NCBI RefSeq assembly: GCF_047495875.1
Contig: NC_092497.1
Span: forward strand, 72,734,463 to 72,798,462
DNA: 64,000 nt
Source of the DNA: Pithys albifrons albifrons
Taxonomy: Eukaryota; Chordata; Aves; Passeriformes; Thamnophilidae
Reading direction: 5' to 3'
Under the pieces are notes generated by a model that made no database searches, was not told where the DNA came from, and saw only the letters and a list, made by a program, of their open reading frames with translations. Position numbers and translations under genes: made by a program. Each line of letters starts with the position of its first letter. The first letter of the stretch is position 1. Below are positions 44,249 through 55,921 of the stretch, one piece after another.

Positions 44249-44392
44249 CTGTGTAACTGGAAATTAAGTAATGAGGTGGGGATACAGGAATTTTTTCTTC
44301 TAGATCTTTCATATTTAAGAACAAAGTGACAGAAGTACTCAGAAACCAGGGATATCTAATGATAAATTCAAAAATGCTTTCTTCCTTCAGTT
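44249..44392 (-). pseudogene. GNA14: GNA14 relic, penultimate exon
   Basis: An acceptor-like tgttgtag precedes AACTGAAGGAAGAAAGC, which aligns with the family's Asn-Arg-Met-Glu-Glu-Ser codons if the Arg codon became TGA and one base was lost. A codon is missing in DLLEEKI (DLEEKI here). Near the end, S-H-L-I is kept in another frame, followed by TAA where Tyr is expected, then a one-base loss near the Pro-Glu-Tyr codons. The exon ends ACAG followed by CTAAGC, i.e. a GTAAGC donor with its first base changed. Confidence 0.85.
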
Positions 44393-44699
44393 CTACAACA
44401 AAAATTAATATGAAATTATACTCTGTAGAAAAAAATGCAAACAAATAACAAAATTACAGGCTGATTGGACCATGTGTTAACAGAGCGGATTCTGATTCTG
44501 TGTTATAACTGCAGGCACCAGATGTTTGTTAATGAGGAAAGGAGTGGTTTGGTGTAAGAACACCTATAATCATGCTAGCGTGAATTCTGCAATTTTGAAA
44601 TTAAAAATTCCTTTCCATTAGAAAATGAGTAACCCCACTTATTGCAATAGCTTGTCTAAGATAATTTTAAACTGCTTCTCAGACTTGAAAAAGTACATT

Positions 44700-44882
44700 T
44701 GTCAAGGGACAGGCTGCCCACGGAAGTGGTTGAGTAACCATCCCTGGAGGTGTTTAAAAGCCAGATGTTTAAAGAAGTAGCACCTTGAAACATGATTTAG
44801 AGGTAGACTTGGTAGTCTTAGGTTAATACTGGGAGTCAGTGATCTTAAGGGTTTTTTCAGACCTAAATGATTCTGTGATTAA
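44700..44882 (+). mobile_element. CR1 LINE fragment (3' end)
   Basis: ggctgcccacggaagtggtt at the left and atgattctgtgatt at the right are typical of a CR1 3' UTR in plus orientation. Confidence 0.85.
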
Positions 44883-44984
44883 CTTCACTAAGTCTTGCTT
44901 CTTCTTGTTATTAGGCAGGGTGATTACTACTTAGTGGAGTATGAGATGGTATTTCCTCTATCTTTCATAGTATTCTTGAATTCA

Positions 44985-45250
44985 CAGATCATAAAAATGT
45001 TTGGGTTGGAAGGGACCTTAAAGATCATCTACTTGCAACCCTCCTCCCTTGGCCAGGGAACCTTCCACTAGACCAGGTTGCTCAGATGACCATCAGCCTG
45101 TCCTTGAACACTCCCAAGGAGGGAGGACTGTACAAATTACAGAGTAATTTCTTACTAATATCTAATCTAAACCTACTCTCTTTCTGTTTAAAGCCACTGC
45201 CCTCTGTCTTATACTGAACTCCTCCTTAAGCAGTTTTAAGCCTTGAATGC
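44985..45250 (-). mobile_element. CR1 LINE fragment
   Basis: Reversed CR1 3' end: gggttggaagggaccttaaa followed by gatcatct, then the block with acctactctctttctgttta. It abuts the preceding and following CR1 copies of opposite orientation. Confidence 0.85.
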
Positions 45251-45289
45251 ATTTAATTTCCAAGTCAAATGACTGCAATTGAATGTTTT

Positions 45290-45915
45290 AACCTCATGAA
45301 GTTCAACAAGGCCAAGTGCAATGTCCTGCACCAGGACTAGGGCAATCCCCAACATCAATAAAGACTGGGAGACAAATAGAATGAGCGCAGCCCTGAGGAG
45401 AAGGACTTGGGGATACTGGCGGATGAAAAATTAGACATGAGCTGGCAACATGTGCTTGCAGCCCATAATACCAACTGCATCCAATTGACCAGTGTGGCCA
45501 GCAAGTTGAGGAAGGTGATTCTCTCCCTTGACTCTGATGAGATTCTACGTGGAGTACTCCATACAGCTTTGGAATCCGCAGTATAAGAAAGACATGAACC
45601 TCTTGGGGTGAGTCCAGAGGACAGAGAAAGACTTTTTACCTGGGCCTATACAGAAAGGGCAAAGGGCAATGGTTTTACACTGAAAATGGGTAGATTTAGT
45701 TTGGACATAAAGGAGAAATTTTTTTTATGAAGGTGGTGAGGCACTAGAGCCAGGTACTTGGAGCAGCTGTGGATGCCCTGTTGCTGGAAGTGTTCGAGGC
45801 CACACAGGATGGGGTTCTGAGTAACCTGGTATAGTGGAGGGTGTCCCTGCCTATGGTAGGATGTTGGACTAGAGGATCTTTGAATGTTATTTCCAGCCCA
45901 AACCATTCTACGATT
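45290..45915 (+). mobile_element. CR1 LINE fragment, about 0.6 kb
   Basis: Starts in degenerate ORF2 sequence (gttcaacaaggccaagtgca) and runs to a diverged 3' end near accattctacgatt. Reading frames are broken. Confidence 0.85.
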
Positions 45916-46439
45916 GGAACTGGGTATATATTAATACTTGCTAGTACCTTTAGTGGTCTGAAAAAGTATTACTCTAAAACTCATTGTAGTAAATTTTTTA
46001 GTGTTTGAAAAATAACAAGCTGGTTACCGGAAATTCAGTTTGCCAACATTTTCTCAATATATTGATATATATCATCTGGACTTTTTAACTTGGGTCCTAT
46101 TTAAAAATGAAATAAGTTTTCTTCCCAACCTCATACTGAAGCCTGGGAGAGTCGCTAATGGCAATGCTGCAGACAGATCTGTTTTAATTCTGGAGCAGTG
46201 AATTCTTGGGTCTGTGAGGACCAGGCATATATGTGTTTTGACTCAAATGTTCTGACTGTTGTGACACTGAAGTTGCGATTAGAAGAGAGACCTGAGGAAG
46301 AGGGGCAGCGCTGTTTGGAGCCAAATTCCTTTTCAGTCCACGCCTCCTGCCACTGATTCACCTCCTGGAGGACAGCTCTAAAGGGCTGATTGTGTATATG
46401 TGAATATAATGCCATGAAAAATCTAGTTTACATAAGAGG

Positions 46440-47043
46440 TGTGCCCCACACAGCTCCTCGCTGACTCCCTCACCAGTAAGTCTAGGGAGAGAATCACAAG
46501 GCTAAAAGCTGGAAAACTTGTGTGTTGATATAAAATGAGCTTAATAGGGAAAGTAAAAGCCACACACACAAGTAAAGCAAAATGATGAATTCATTCACCA
46601 CTTCCAGTGGGCAGGCAGGTGTTGGACTTGATCCTTGGGGGACCCTTTGAACTCAGAATAATCTGTGAACTCTGTTCAGCCACCTCCATGAGGACAGGGC
46701 TTCATCACATGTAACAGTCACTTTGGAAGACAAACATCATCACTCCAAACGTCCCCCCTTCCTTCTTCTTCCTTCACACTCCATATACTGAGCATGACAT
46801 CATATGGTATGGAGTATCCCTTTAGTCAGTTTGGCTGTGTCTCTTCCCCATTTCCCATGCACCCCCAATTTCCTTGCCAGTGTGGGAGTATGAAAAGCAG
46901 AAAACACCTTGGCTCTGTAAATTCTGCTCAGCAATAAAACCCTTACCTCTATAATCATCACTGGATTCAGCATGAATCCATAACACAGCCTCCTACCAGC
47001 CACTGTCAAAAAAATTAACTCTACTTCAGGCAAAACCAGCACA
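46440..47043 (-). mobile_element. Solo LTR of an avian endogenous retrovirus
   Basis: On the minus strand it begins TGTGCTGGTTTTGCC and carries blocks I know from a common avian ERV LTR: agagttaatttttttgacag, catatgatgtcatgctcag with a TATA-like tatatgg, a gggggacgtttggag block and a Ser/Pro-free 3' part ending gctgtgtggggc. The last 30 or so bases of the usual end are missing. No gag, pol or env sequence adjoins it, so it is a solo LTR. The family name was not assigned. Confidence 0.75.
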
Positions 47044-47530
47044 CCCTCTTTTTCCTTTCTTTCTCTTCCTTTGTCTCACTACACCAGCTCCGGACCATCC
47101 ATGCAGCTGGACCTACATGGAATCTAAGAACTGGTGATATTCTTTGTTTTCTCTCTTTCCCACTTTTATTTCTCTCCTCTCTTATGTGATTTGTGCAAAG
47201 CACAGCAATCATATTCTACTCCGTACTGGAGTTTGTGGTAGGAGTGAGGAGCTTGTGGTTGTGTTGTAATTCATTAGCCAGCACCCTTGAGAAGTGGTGT
47301 ATTGTGGCCTGTGAGCCAGCACTTTGGTAAGGTTGTTATAGGAGCTGAGAGATTACTGAAGTGTACTGGAAAAATTAAGGGCTTGTTAGTCACTACTTGT
47401 GGAAGTCTGTTGTAAAATTTAAAGACTTGCTAGCTAACACTTTTGGGTAAATAGTGGGCTGGTTTCTGGAGTTCAGGCAACTCTACAATAAAAGCACCAT
47501 AATTCCCTAACATGTGGTCTGTCATCTTTG
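47044..47530. mobile_element. Possible ERV-derived sequence
   Basis: Directly follows the solo LTR. Its CT-rich left part and an AATAAA in the stretch caactctacaataaaagcac before ctgtcatctttgcgcaccct are reminiscent of an LTR R-U5 border. Similarity is from memory and weak. Confidence 0.3.
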
Positions 47531-48884
47531 CGCACCCTGATGATAATTTACAACGAGCATCACCCCCCTACCAACTGGTTGTGACAACGTTTGAACTGAA
47601 AAATGTGAATACTGATAGGCTTGTGAATCTGGACATTCAAAATGAGAAAAGATCAGTCACAAAACAGCCCTTTTATAGTTATGGGGTCTTTAAGTTATCA
47701 TGAGCAGCTGCAAAACTATGTAACAAGGACTAATGCTTCAAAAGCAATTTCTCCTTACTCAGTTTATTTTAATTTAAAATATTTTAAGTCTCTAAAATAT
47801 TGTGAATATACTACTCTTCTGAGCTGTCCTAATAAAGACACTAACTCTAAACATAATGCCTGGGAAAATACTCTATTATTGGAATTAATTTTGATTTTAC
47901 ACGTATTCTGTTGCATAAGACCAAATTACAAGTATTGTGACTTTTATTAGTACTGTGTTATCTAATAGTAGCTAAAAGCTTGATACTTAACTATTACAAT
48001 TACTGTACACTGGCAATTAATGTATATGTATATGTAATGTTAATCAATATTAAATAGTTTAAAATCTATCATGATATAAGCATTCCTATTAGTATTTCTT
48101 GTAGATTCTTTACGGCTTTAATATAATCCATATTGGGTTTTTACCTTAATTTTATACAACAAGACTATGTTAGCAAGACAGGACATATTATCTATTGAAT
48201 AAATATTTCTGTTTTGCAACTGTTATACAAAGTATTCATGCCGATTTAAAACACTGTAGGAAGATCTTCGCATACAATTTATAATTTATTTGGAGACTCC
48301 ATATAAGGCAACATATCAGAGACCTTGTGTCCAGTACATGTTCTCCATATTTTCAATTTTACCTGGTGAAAGATGTGCCAAATAATTTGAATTATGAATA
48401 ATTCTTCCTTCAATTTACTAAAGTCACAGAACAGACACCCTTTTCTAGAGAAACTAAAGAGCACAGATGTGCAAATACACATTACAGCATTTTGACTGGG
48501 ATTGGCTTTGGATTCATTGCACACTAAAACTTTGTGTGTATCCAAGGTGGTTTCATGTAATTGTAGCCACAAAACCAGCTTTGTAATTATGGTCTTGTGA
48601 AAAGAATAATGTCATCAGTGGCTACATCTGCAAACTTCAGACCTCTTATGTGGCCAAGTGCCACGTGACATCAGGAATAATTTTCAGCTTCATATCATAT
48701 AACAAACACAGGCACTGGCAGCTAGTCTCACACTCATAATTCAAAGTCCTACAATACAGTGAAAAATTACTTAAAGCACCAAGTGATTACAGGACCATAG
48801 GTATGTCTTCCTCATTCTCTGTAAACAGGCATGTTACTAATAAAATATGCCTTTGTTTTGGGTTATAGGTGTATAATATGACTT
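47531..48884. other. AT-rich interval with no recognised element
   Basis: No gene, RNA or clear repeat was recognised on either strand. Confidence 0.6.
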
Positions 48885-49580
48885 GAGCAGTGCTGTGAAA
48901 AGAGTCCTGTGAGTCCTGGTGGATGGCAAGTTGCATATGAGTCAGCAGTGTCCTGACAGCCAGGAGGGCCAACCATGTCCTGGGGGGCATCAGGCACAGC
49001 ATCGACAGCTGGTTGAGGGAGGGGATTGTCCTGCTCTGCTCTGCACTGGGGTGGCCTCATCTTGAATATTCTGTGCAGTTTGGGGAACCTCAATATAAGA
49101 AAGATATTAAGCTCTTAGAGAGTGTCCAAGGGAGGGCAACAAAGATGGTGAAGGGTCTTGAGAGGAAGCCATATGAGGAGTGGCTGAGGTCACTTGTTCT
49201 GTTCAGCCTGGAGAAGAGGAGACTGAGGGGAGACCTCATTGCAGTTACAACTTCCTTGTGAGCGGAAGACAGGCACTGATCTCTTCTCTGAGGTGACCAG
49301 TGACAGGATCTGATGGAATGGCCTGAAGTTGTGCCAGAGGAGGTTTAGGTTGGATGTTATAAAAAGGTTTTTCACCCAGAGGGTGGTTGGGCACTGGAAG
49401 AAGCTCTTCTGGGAAGTGGTCACAGCACCAAACCTGAAAGAGTCCAAGAAGTGTTTGGATGATACTCTCAAGCACATGGTGTGACTCTTGGGGATGGTCC
49501 TGTGCAGGGCCAGGAGTTAGACTTGATGATCCTTGTGGGTCCCTCCCAACTTGGCAAATTCCTTCATTCTGTGATTCTCT
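48885..49580 (+). mobile_element. CR1 LINE fragment, about 0.7 kb
   Basis: Plus-oriented ORF2 remnants, with [20 protein letters not shown] and then RRLRGDL, followed by the 3' UTR (aggaggtttaggttggatgt) and terminus attctgtgattctctga. A fairly young-looking copy, but frames are broken. Confidence 0.92.
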
Positions 49581-50490
49581 GAAAGCAAGATACAGGAAAT
49601 TTCACTTTCCTTAAAATGCGGTCTTCAGGGTAAATGAGTAATAATAATCTAAGGAGACAGCATACAATAATTCAGCCATGATCTGATGGAAGAGGGGGTT
49701 AAACTTGAAATGCACTCTAAAATGCCCGTAGAAGCAGGAGAAAGTCCTTCAAACCAGGAACAGGAGAGTCCTGTATTTTTTTATACTAGGGAATGTCAGC
49801 ATTTTGACCAAAAGTCTCACAGTGTTTTCTTTGATTGGGTGTGCATCTGGTCGTGACTGTGTGTGACAATTTATTACTAACAGCAAATGTTCATTGTAAG
49901 TAAGACCAGAACAAAGCCAGCTATTTCAACTTGACTACTGTAATGATTGAAATAAATTATATTTTTAGAAATTTGTGTTGACATGCTAGAAAATATCAGT
50001 GTAAAGTAGAATTATATTTTGAAATATTATGTTTGTTTTATATAGTTTTAAAACAATACTGATTGTCAGGCTTTGAAATAAGCTATAGCTTAGTTGCAGA
50101 TTTTCCTTATTGCACTCATGGTCAACACAAATACTAATTGCAACTGAACTGAAAATCTGCAGGCCATGGGAAAATTTAGTGAGCAAGCTGTATTCACATC
50201 TCCTCCAGTACAGAAGAACCACTTCTGCTAACCCAGACTTACTTATTTTTTAAATTCTTGAACCTAACCCATTGAAAGATTTTTGAGGATTATTGCAAAT
50301 AAGTGGACTTCGAATCTATAGTTCTAGCTATTTCTGTATCTATAGCTCTAGCTCTTTAAGCTAGTTTGACATCTGATAAAATGCTTACATGTCCTTTTTT
50401 TCCCTCTGCTTAAACACTCTGAAGGGTAACTGAATGATATAAGATGTACCACAAGGATCACAGAGTTTTTATTATTTTGATGTGGAATCC
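49581..50490. other. Interval with no recognised element
   Basis: AT-rich sequence with a small imperfect repeat (ctatagttctagct / ctatagctctagct) at 50317-50355. No gene seen. Confidence 0.6.
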
Positions 50491-51115
50491 TGTCTTGGTT
50501 TGAGATAAGCAACTGCCAACCCCCCAAAGCACAGAGAGAAAAGACTCCCTCCTAACACCAGGGAAAGGGAGGAAAAGAGAAAGGAAAGAAAAAAAACACT
50601 TCAAACTGCATTTATACTAAATCTAAATATATTTTTTCACAGAAAGAAAGAGACAATTAGAAGAGAGTACAAATATACACTCACACAAGTCTGCAACAAC
50701 AAATTCCCCACTTCAACTTCTTAACAAACACACAAATTCTACTGTCTTAACTACACATTACTTAAGAAAAGACTTATTCCCCAGGGAGACACACTCAAGC
50801 AGAAAAGAGAGACCCAGAACAACACATTTTACTTTCCTGAGATACCCTGTGAGCCAGTGGTGGGCCTGGTCCTCTCCATCCCCCCTGGGACAGCATCGTG
50901 CGTCCTCCCAAGAGGAGGGCTGAGAAGCGACTGCCTTAACCACTCCCACACTGGTTCCTACTTCCCTGGAGATGATGTCATAATGTGGTATGGAATACAA
51001 ATTATGGCTAGAAGAGGTCAGCTGTTAGCTCAGCCCAGCTCAAGTCAGCTGACAGCTTCGGCCTAGTCCACACTTCAGAGCCCAAATCTAGGCCCACCTA
51101 GGGGAACCCATAACA
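50491..51115 (+). mobile_element. Probable solo LTR, about 625 bases
   Basis: Begins TGTCTTGGTTTGAGATAAG and ends aacccataaca, i.e. TG...CA, with flanking aatcc (50486-50490) and aatct (51116-51120), a likely 5-base target duplication with one change. Internal A/G-rich part and a GC-richer 3' half suit an avian ERV LTR. Strand is set from TG...CA only and could be either. Confidence 0.65.
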
Positions 51116-51579
51116 AATCTCAATATCAAGAAGTCTTTAAAAGACTTTTTAAATCTTGCCAACACTTAGTAATAAGATAAGTTTGCATTTCAACAAATAT
51201 CCTTTGGCATTTCCAACAGCGCATCATGCCAGGAGTTTAAATACCATGAACATTTATAGCAAGATTGGAATTTTACGAGTCTCACCAGTAAGAAGTTGGC
51301 CCAAGAGACATTATGGAAATATGCAGCATTGTAAATACATGAGCAGTAGCTGCTCTACAGAAATAACAGAAAGACTCTTTGTAAGGGGCCAAACCAAGGA
51401 ACAAAGAGGGAAAATGCAGAACAGCACAAGAACATGTTAAGGTCTCTTCTTGGCAGAAATTTTTTGTTGATGAAATACAAGCAACAAATGAGTTAATGAG
51501 TTTTTAGAATTCACTCTTAATTAAAGTAAGTATATGTTACAGTTTTAGAATCTTAATGGAATTTTCTCTCCCTACCAAC

Positions 51580-52335
51580 ACAGAATTTGGGAGCTAATGC
51601 CCAGCCCCTCCAGCCACCAGATAACAAAGAGGTGGCCAACTGCTTTGAATTCCAACTTCATTGCTGGAGAGGTGAGGGGGGAAGGGGGACGTTTCTTCCT
51701 GGGTTCCAGACTTCACTCTTTGGGCTGCTGTGAGTGTAAGCCACTGTTTGCTGGGCTCGTGAAGGTGTTGGAGGAAGCTGAGTTGCAGTGGTTTGGCCAA
51801 TCTGCATGCTCTGTGCTGCTGGTCAGAGAGAGAGAGTGAGCCATAGCCACTGCCTTGGATTGTACTATAGATCCCTTTCCTGAGCCAGTTTTCCAACTGC
51901 AGAGGAGTAGCTGAGTATTACCACTACCTGCCCCTGTCCCCAGCCTCTCAACCTCATGGAAAGAGTTCTAGACTATCCCTTTTTGTAGCTGCCATCTTCC
52001 CATGAGTCTTACCGCCAGCAAGTGTCTTTTCCTGTCTTTGGCCTCCAGCTCCCACGGCAAGGGCTGGAGGGGGGGGGGGCTGATCTTTGTGGCCAGCCAA
52101 GGAGTGACACCTCCACCTGCTCTCTGTAAATAAAACTGCACTGAGAGGAAATAGAGACTGAACCTGTTTTTTGAGGTTCTTGGTATGGTGGAGAATGGTT
52201 TTGTATTGTTCTGTTTATAGTTTTATATGTATATATGTATATTTATACTTAAGAACAGTTATCTTTTTCTATACATTTTTTCTGATTAAAATTTTCAAAG
52301 TTGTAGTGATTTTTTGGGGGGAACCCCTTTTTTTT
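51580..52335 (+). mobile_element. LTR-like repeat
   Basis: GC-rich first half, AATAAA at about 52129, a later attaaa in an AT-rich tail. Blocks gtttgggagc-like and the attccaac...gctgg...gaggag core recur at the right edge of the window (63775-64000), which shows it is a repeat family. Boundaries are approximate. Confidence 0.5.
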
Positions 52336-52492
52336 CTGGTCCATATAAATACCTTTGTTTTCCTTTAAACTAAGATAGTATAGCACATCATGATATCTAA
52401 ACACAGCAGAAGAAGAAACAGAAAAAGTTACAATTAAGTGCTATAAAATTTTCATATTCAAAGTCTCTATGCCAAAGTTGCCTTCGGGATGC

Positions 52493-52517
52493 TTTTTTTT
52501 TTTTTTTTTTTTTTTTT
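52493..52517 (+). repeat. Poly(T) run of about 25 bases
   Basis: Homopolymer tract in intergenic DNA, after the LTR-like repeat. Confidence 0.95.
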
Positions 52518-53139
52518 AGTGAGTACCTCTACTGCTCCATGATGTTGTGCAAGTATAGAGAAAAGAACAAAACCAAAAAAATGAAACTTACAGTCCTGGA
52601 AAAAAACCAGATCATGCATAACAAAGACAGGGGCCAAATCATTTCAAAAATAAATTTGAAACCTCTCTCTTATCTTCTACAGAATACTTAAAATCTATTA
52701 TTCTCTTAAAAGACTGTTACATTATTCTACTCTGGATATCAAATTAGTTCTGTAGTTAAAGGGCAACATTTGAAGGATCAATTTTTAATCTGTTTCTATC
52801 AAAAAATGATACAAAAAAGAAACAAAAACATACTCAATATTTCTTTTTCGTCATACAGTAATACCCCCGGGTAAAACCAACTTGCTCATCTTTTGTGAAA
52901 GTGCCAAGAAAAGATAAATTCCAGGCGAATGAATATAATACTAAATACAACTTGCAGGAAGAACAAGCCTTTTCCATGCAACAAAAGGATAACACAAGTG
53001 AAAAAGATAATATTTAGATATATGAATAAATTTTATCTCCAGGTATCACATGTAATGCTATTATTTCAGTAAATCTTCTCTTCTGAAGAGTCTGAATCTC
53101 CATGCTTGAAAAAAACAAACAAACAAAACAAAAACCACC

Positions 53140-53575
53140 TCAAATCCTGTGTTCAGTGCTGGGCCCTACACAACAAGAAAGACATTGAGGCGCTGGAGCA
53201 GGTCCAAAGAAGGGCAACGGAGAAGGTAAAGGGTCTGGGTCAAAAGTCCTATGAGGAATGGCTGAGAGACCTGGGGTTGTGTAGTCTGGAGAAAGAGGCT
53301 CAGGAGGGACCTTATTTCTCTTTACAACTACCTGAAAGGAAGTTTGTATCAAGTCAGGTGTCAGTCTCTTCTCCCAAGTAAGAAGTGAAAGCATGAGACA
53401 AGATGGCCTCAGATTGCACCAGGGGAGGTTTAGATTGGATACTGGGAAAAATTTCTTCGCAGAAAGGGTGGTCAAGGCACAGGATGCACAGGGAAGTGGT
53501 TGAGTCACCATCCCTTGAGGTATTTAAAAGCCATGTAGATGTGGTGCTTGAAACAGTGTCATGAAACACTGTCAA
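53140..53575 (+). mobile_element. CR1 LINE fragment
   Basis: Plus-oriented ORF2 remnant with LEQVQRRATEKVKGLGQKS and EEWLRDLGLCSLEK, then the 3' UTR block ggggaggtttagattggata. The extreme 3' repeat is missing. Confidence 0.9.
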
Positions 53576-54684
53576 TTGAACATCAAAGTTGATGTATTGG
53601 TTGAAAAATCTGGGCTGTTAAGAACAATATGCAGAGACAGAAAGCTCATCTTAAATGCCTGTACAGTTTATTGCTGATTTATGTCAACAAGGAATGCTAA
53701 AAACCCCATATTCCTCTACTCTGTAGATGACTGTTACTTTACAACGGATAAAACATGAATGGAAGAACTAAAGAGCCAAAATTTTAGATTGTAGGTACTG
53801 ATGTGCTCCTGTTAGTAATTTATTCCAAATGCTCTATGTACATTGGGACAGGAGATGGAAATGAATGGAATGAATATTTATTGCTCATGATAATCACCCT
53901 TGTGACAGGCCTTTCAAATCCTAGGTATGGGCTTGAATTTTGTTACAATTCAGCTCTGTGAAAGAAACTAGTCTGTTCTGGTGTTGCAAACCTTTCCAGA
54001 AACCTGTCTAAAAAGGTTTCACAAAGAACACACATGGCTGGTTTTTATATTTTTTATGCTGCTCTCTGAGTTCACATACTAAACTTCAACTCTTTAGTTT
54101 TGCATGTTAACATGAATAAAATATTGCTTGCAATACAAGTCATTATTTACAATGTTTTGCTTATCAAATTGAATTTACAAATATGGCACAGTATGGTACT
54201 CTTTTCCCATTACAATAACTTGTTAGATATGTCAGCAAAATAACTGACATGGAATTTTAAGCCACAAAATTTTACATTTACAAGAACAGAAGCAGAGTAT
54301 CCCATTTTCACCACATCAATGAATATTTTCAGAGTATATAATTTAATTTTTAATCTATGAATACTCTACACTTATAAGATTTAACATATACAGTCCAGAT
54401 TCTCTTCTTATCCTGTTTTCCTCTACTGCCTTAGATATTAAAACCTGCTAAAAATGAAAATGTCTTACAAACTTTTAAAGAATTCTGCTGGAAAAATAGC
54501 TGTGTTTCATGGTTCATTCATTACTTACTGGTAATTCAGTTTTCCTTTGAGAATGAGAAGATGTCACCATAATACTTTCCAACTGAGAGCTGTGGTAGTG
54601 ATAAAATAGAAAAATCCACAGTAGGGCTTGCACAACGTGCCTCAGATGAAATTGGTTTTTGGCACAAAGCGTGGAGGAGAGGCT
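53576..54684. other. AT-rich interval with no recognised element
   Basis: No gene, RNA or repeat recognised. Confidence 0.6.
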
Positions 54685-55135
54685 GATACCCTAAGGGGCT
54701 GTGCAGCCCTTCAGAAAGACCTCAACATTTCTGAGAGATGGGCAGAGAAGAACTGTGAAATTCAACAAGGACAAATGCAGGGTCCTGTACTTGGGGAGGA
54801 ATAACCTCAGGCACCAGTAAAAGCTGGGGACTGACCTGCTGGAAAGCAGCTCTGTGGAGGACGTGGGGTTCCTCATGGACAACAAGCTGTCCATGAGCCA
54901 GCAGTGTGTCCTTGCAGCCAAGAATGCCAATGGTATCCTGGGGTGAATTAGGAAGAGCACTGCCAGTAGGCTGAGGGAGGTGAGCATCTCTCTTATGATG
55001 AAAAGCTGAGAGAGCTGGGCCTGTTCAGCCTGCAGAACAGACAACTGAGGAGGAATGTCACCAATGTCTTATAATATCTGAAGGGAGGATGCTAATAGGA
55101 TAGAGCCAGGCTCTTCTCAGTGGTGCCTCTTGATT
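54685..55135 (+). mobile_element. CR1 LINE fragment (internal)
   Basis: Plus-oriented ORF2 codons with shifts: ggtcctgtacttggggagga, then gagccagcagtgtgtccttg, then the gcctgttcagcctgcagaa block. It has lost its 3' end. Confidence 0.88.
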
Positions 55136-55844
55136 CTTAGCCTTCACCATAAAGAAGCTTGGAATTGATCCTACTTAAAGGACTAGAGCCAAGCCTAATA
55201 TGTGTCTTTATAAGAAAACTGAGACTACTAAGGGGTCAAAGAGAATAAGCCCAAATAACTCAATCACTCAAAATGTAGAACAGAGAGTAACAGGTAACTC
55301 TTCAAGATAACCAGTAAATATGCAACAATATATGCATGCCAAAAGTGGAAACTTGGTATGAAACAGAACAAGGTGAATTTTCCACCCATTCCTATGAGAG
55401 TAACTTATCACTGAAATACTTTACCAAGAATTGAAATGAATTTACTATTACAGTGATTCTGATTTTATTTTTAATTGGAGCATAACTTTCAGGAAAACAG
55501 CCAAGATGGAATGCAAGAATGTCCATTGTCTGTGTTGTATGGGAAATTAGACCAGACATTTGCACAACATCTCTCTAGTCCATTATGCTATTCTGTTATG
55601 CACCTTTGTGTCAAGCACTCTCAGGGCTTATTTACATAGAACAACAAAAGAATGAATGTCAGCTTTTGAGAGAGTTCTCAGAAATGTTATCTCTTGGAAT
55701 TCAGAACAATATGTGTTATGTTCCATTTATTTAATTTGATTTGTTGCTAGCAGGAACATAGAGCAAATAAGCAGGGGAATTACAACCATATATCTAGCAT
55801 CAAAAAGCATGGTAATAACAGTAAGGTCATAGGTTTGATCCCTT

Positions 55845-55921
55845 TACAGGGCATTCATGTAGGAGTTGGACTCGATGACTCTTGTGAGTCCCTTCTAACT
55901 TATATTCTGTGATTCTGTGAA
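55845..55921 (+). mobile_element. CR1 LINE 3' terminus
   Basis: A 75-base piece: ggagttggactcgatgactc up to attctgtgattctgtga. It is the very 3' end of a CR1, and may belong with the 3'-truncated copy at 54685-55135. Confidence 0.85.

Larger units (their letters stand above)
43005..44392 (-). pseudogene. GNA14: Decayed GNA14 (Gq-class G-protein alpha subunit), last two exons only
   Basis: GNA14 normally encodes a 355-residue GTPase that couples receptors to phospholipase C-beta. In human it lies tail-to-tail with VPS13A, the same placement as here. Two relic exons are visible. The penultimate one (44392 to 44249) keeps EES, then IIRYPWFLSTSVTLFLN and MKDLEEKI, against [20 protein letters not shown] and KKDLLEEKI in the family. 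The last one (about 43156 to 43005) keeps TENTNFVFAVVK and, in another frame, LNLREFNLF plus stop. LNLREFNL separates GNA14 from GNAQ and GNA11, which end LNLKEYNLV. Several indels, in-frame stops and a CT in place of the GT donor rule out a functional product. A spliced arrangement, with a 1.1-kb intron holding a CR1, argues against a processed pseudogene. Exons 1-5 were not recognised in the window. Confidence 0.85.

Noticed and set aside
46155..46415. Minus-strand open frame of 86 codons, with a short match (attcactgct) to G-alpha exon 5
   Set aside because: Only about ten bases match and the flanking codons do not. I treat it as chance, not as GNA14 exon 5.
54691..55044. Minus-strand open frame of 117 codons
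   Set aside because: It is the antisense of a CR1 reverse-transcriptase fragment.
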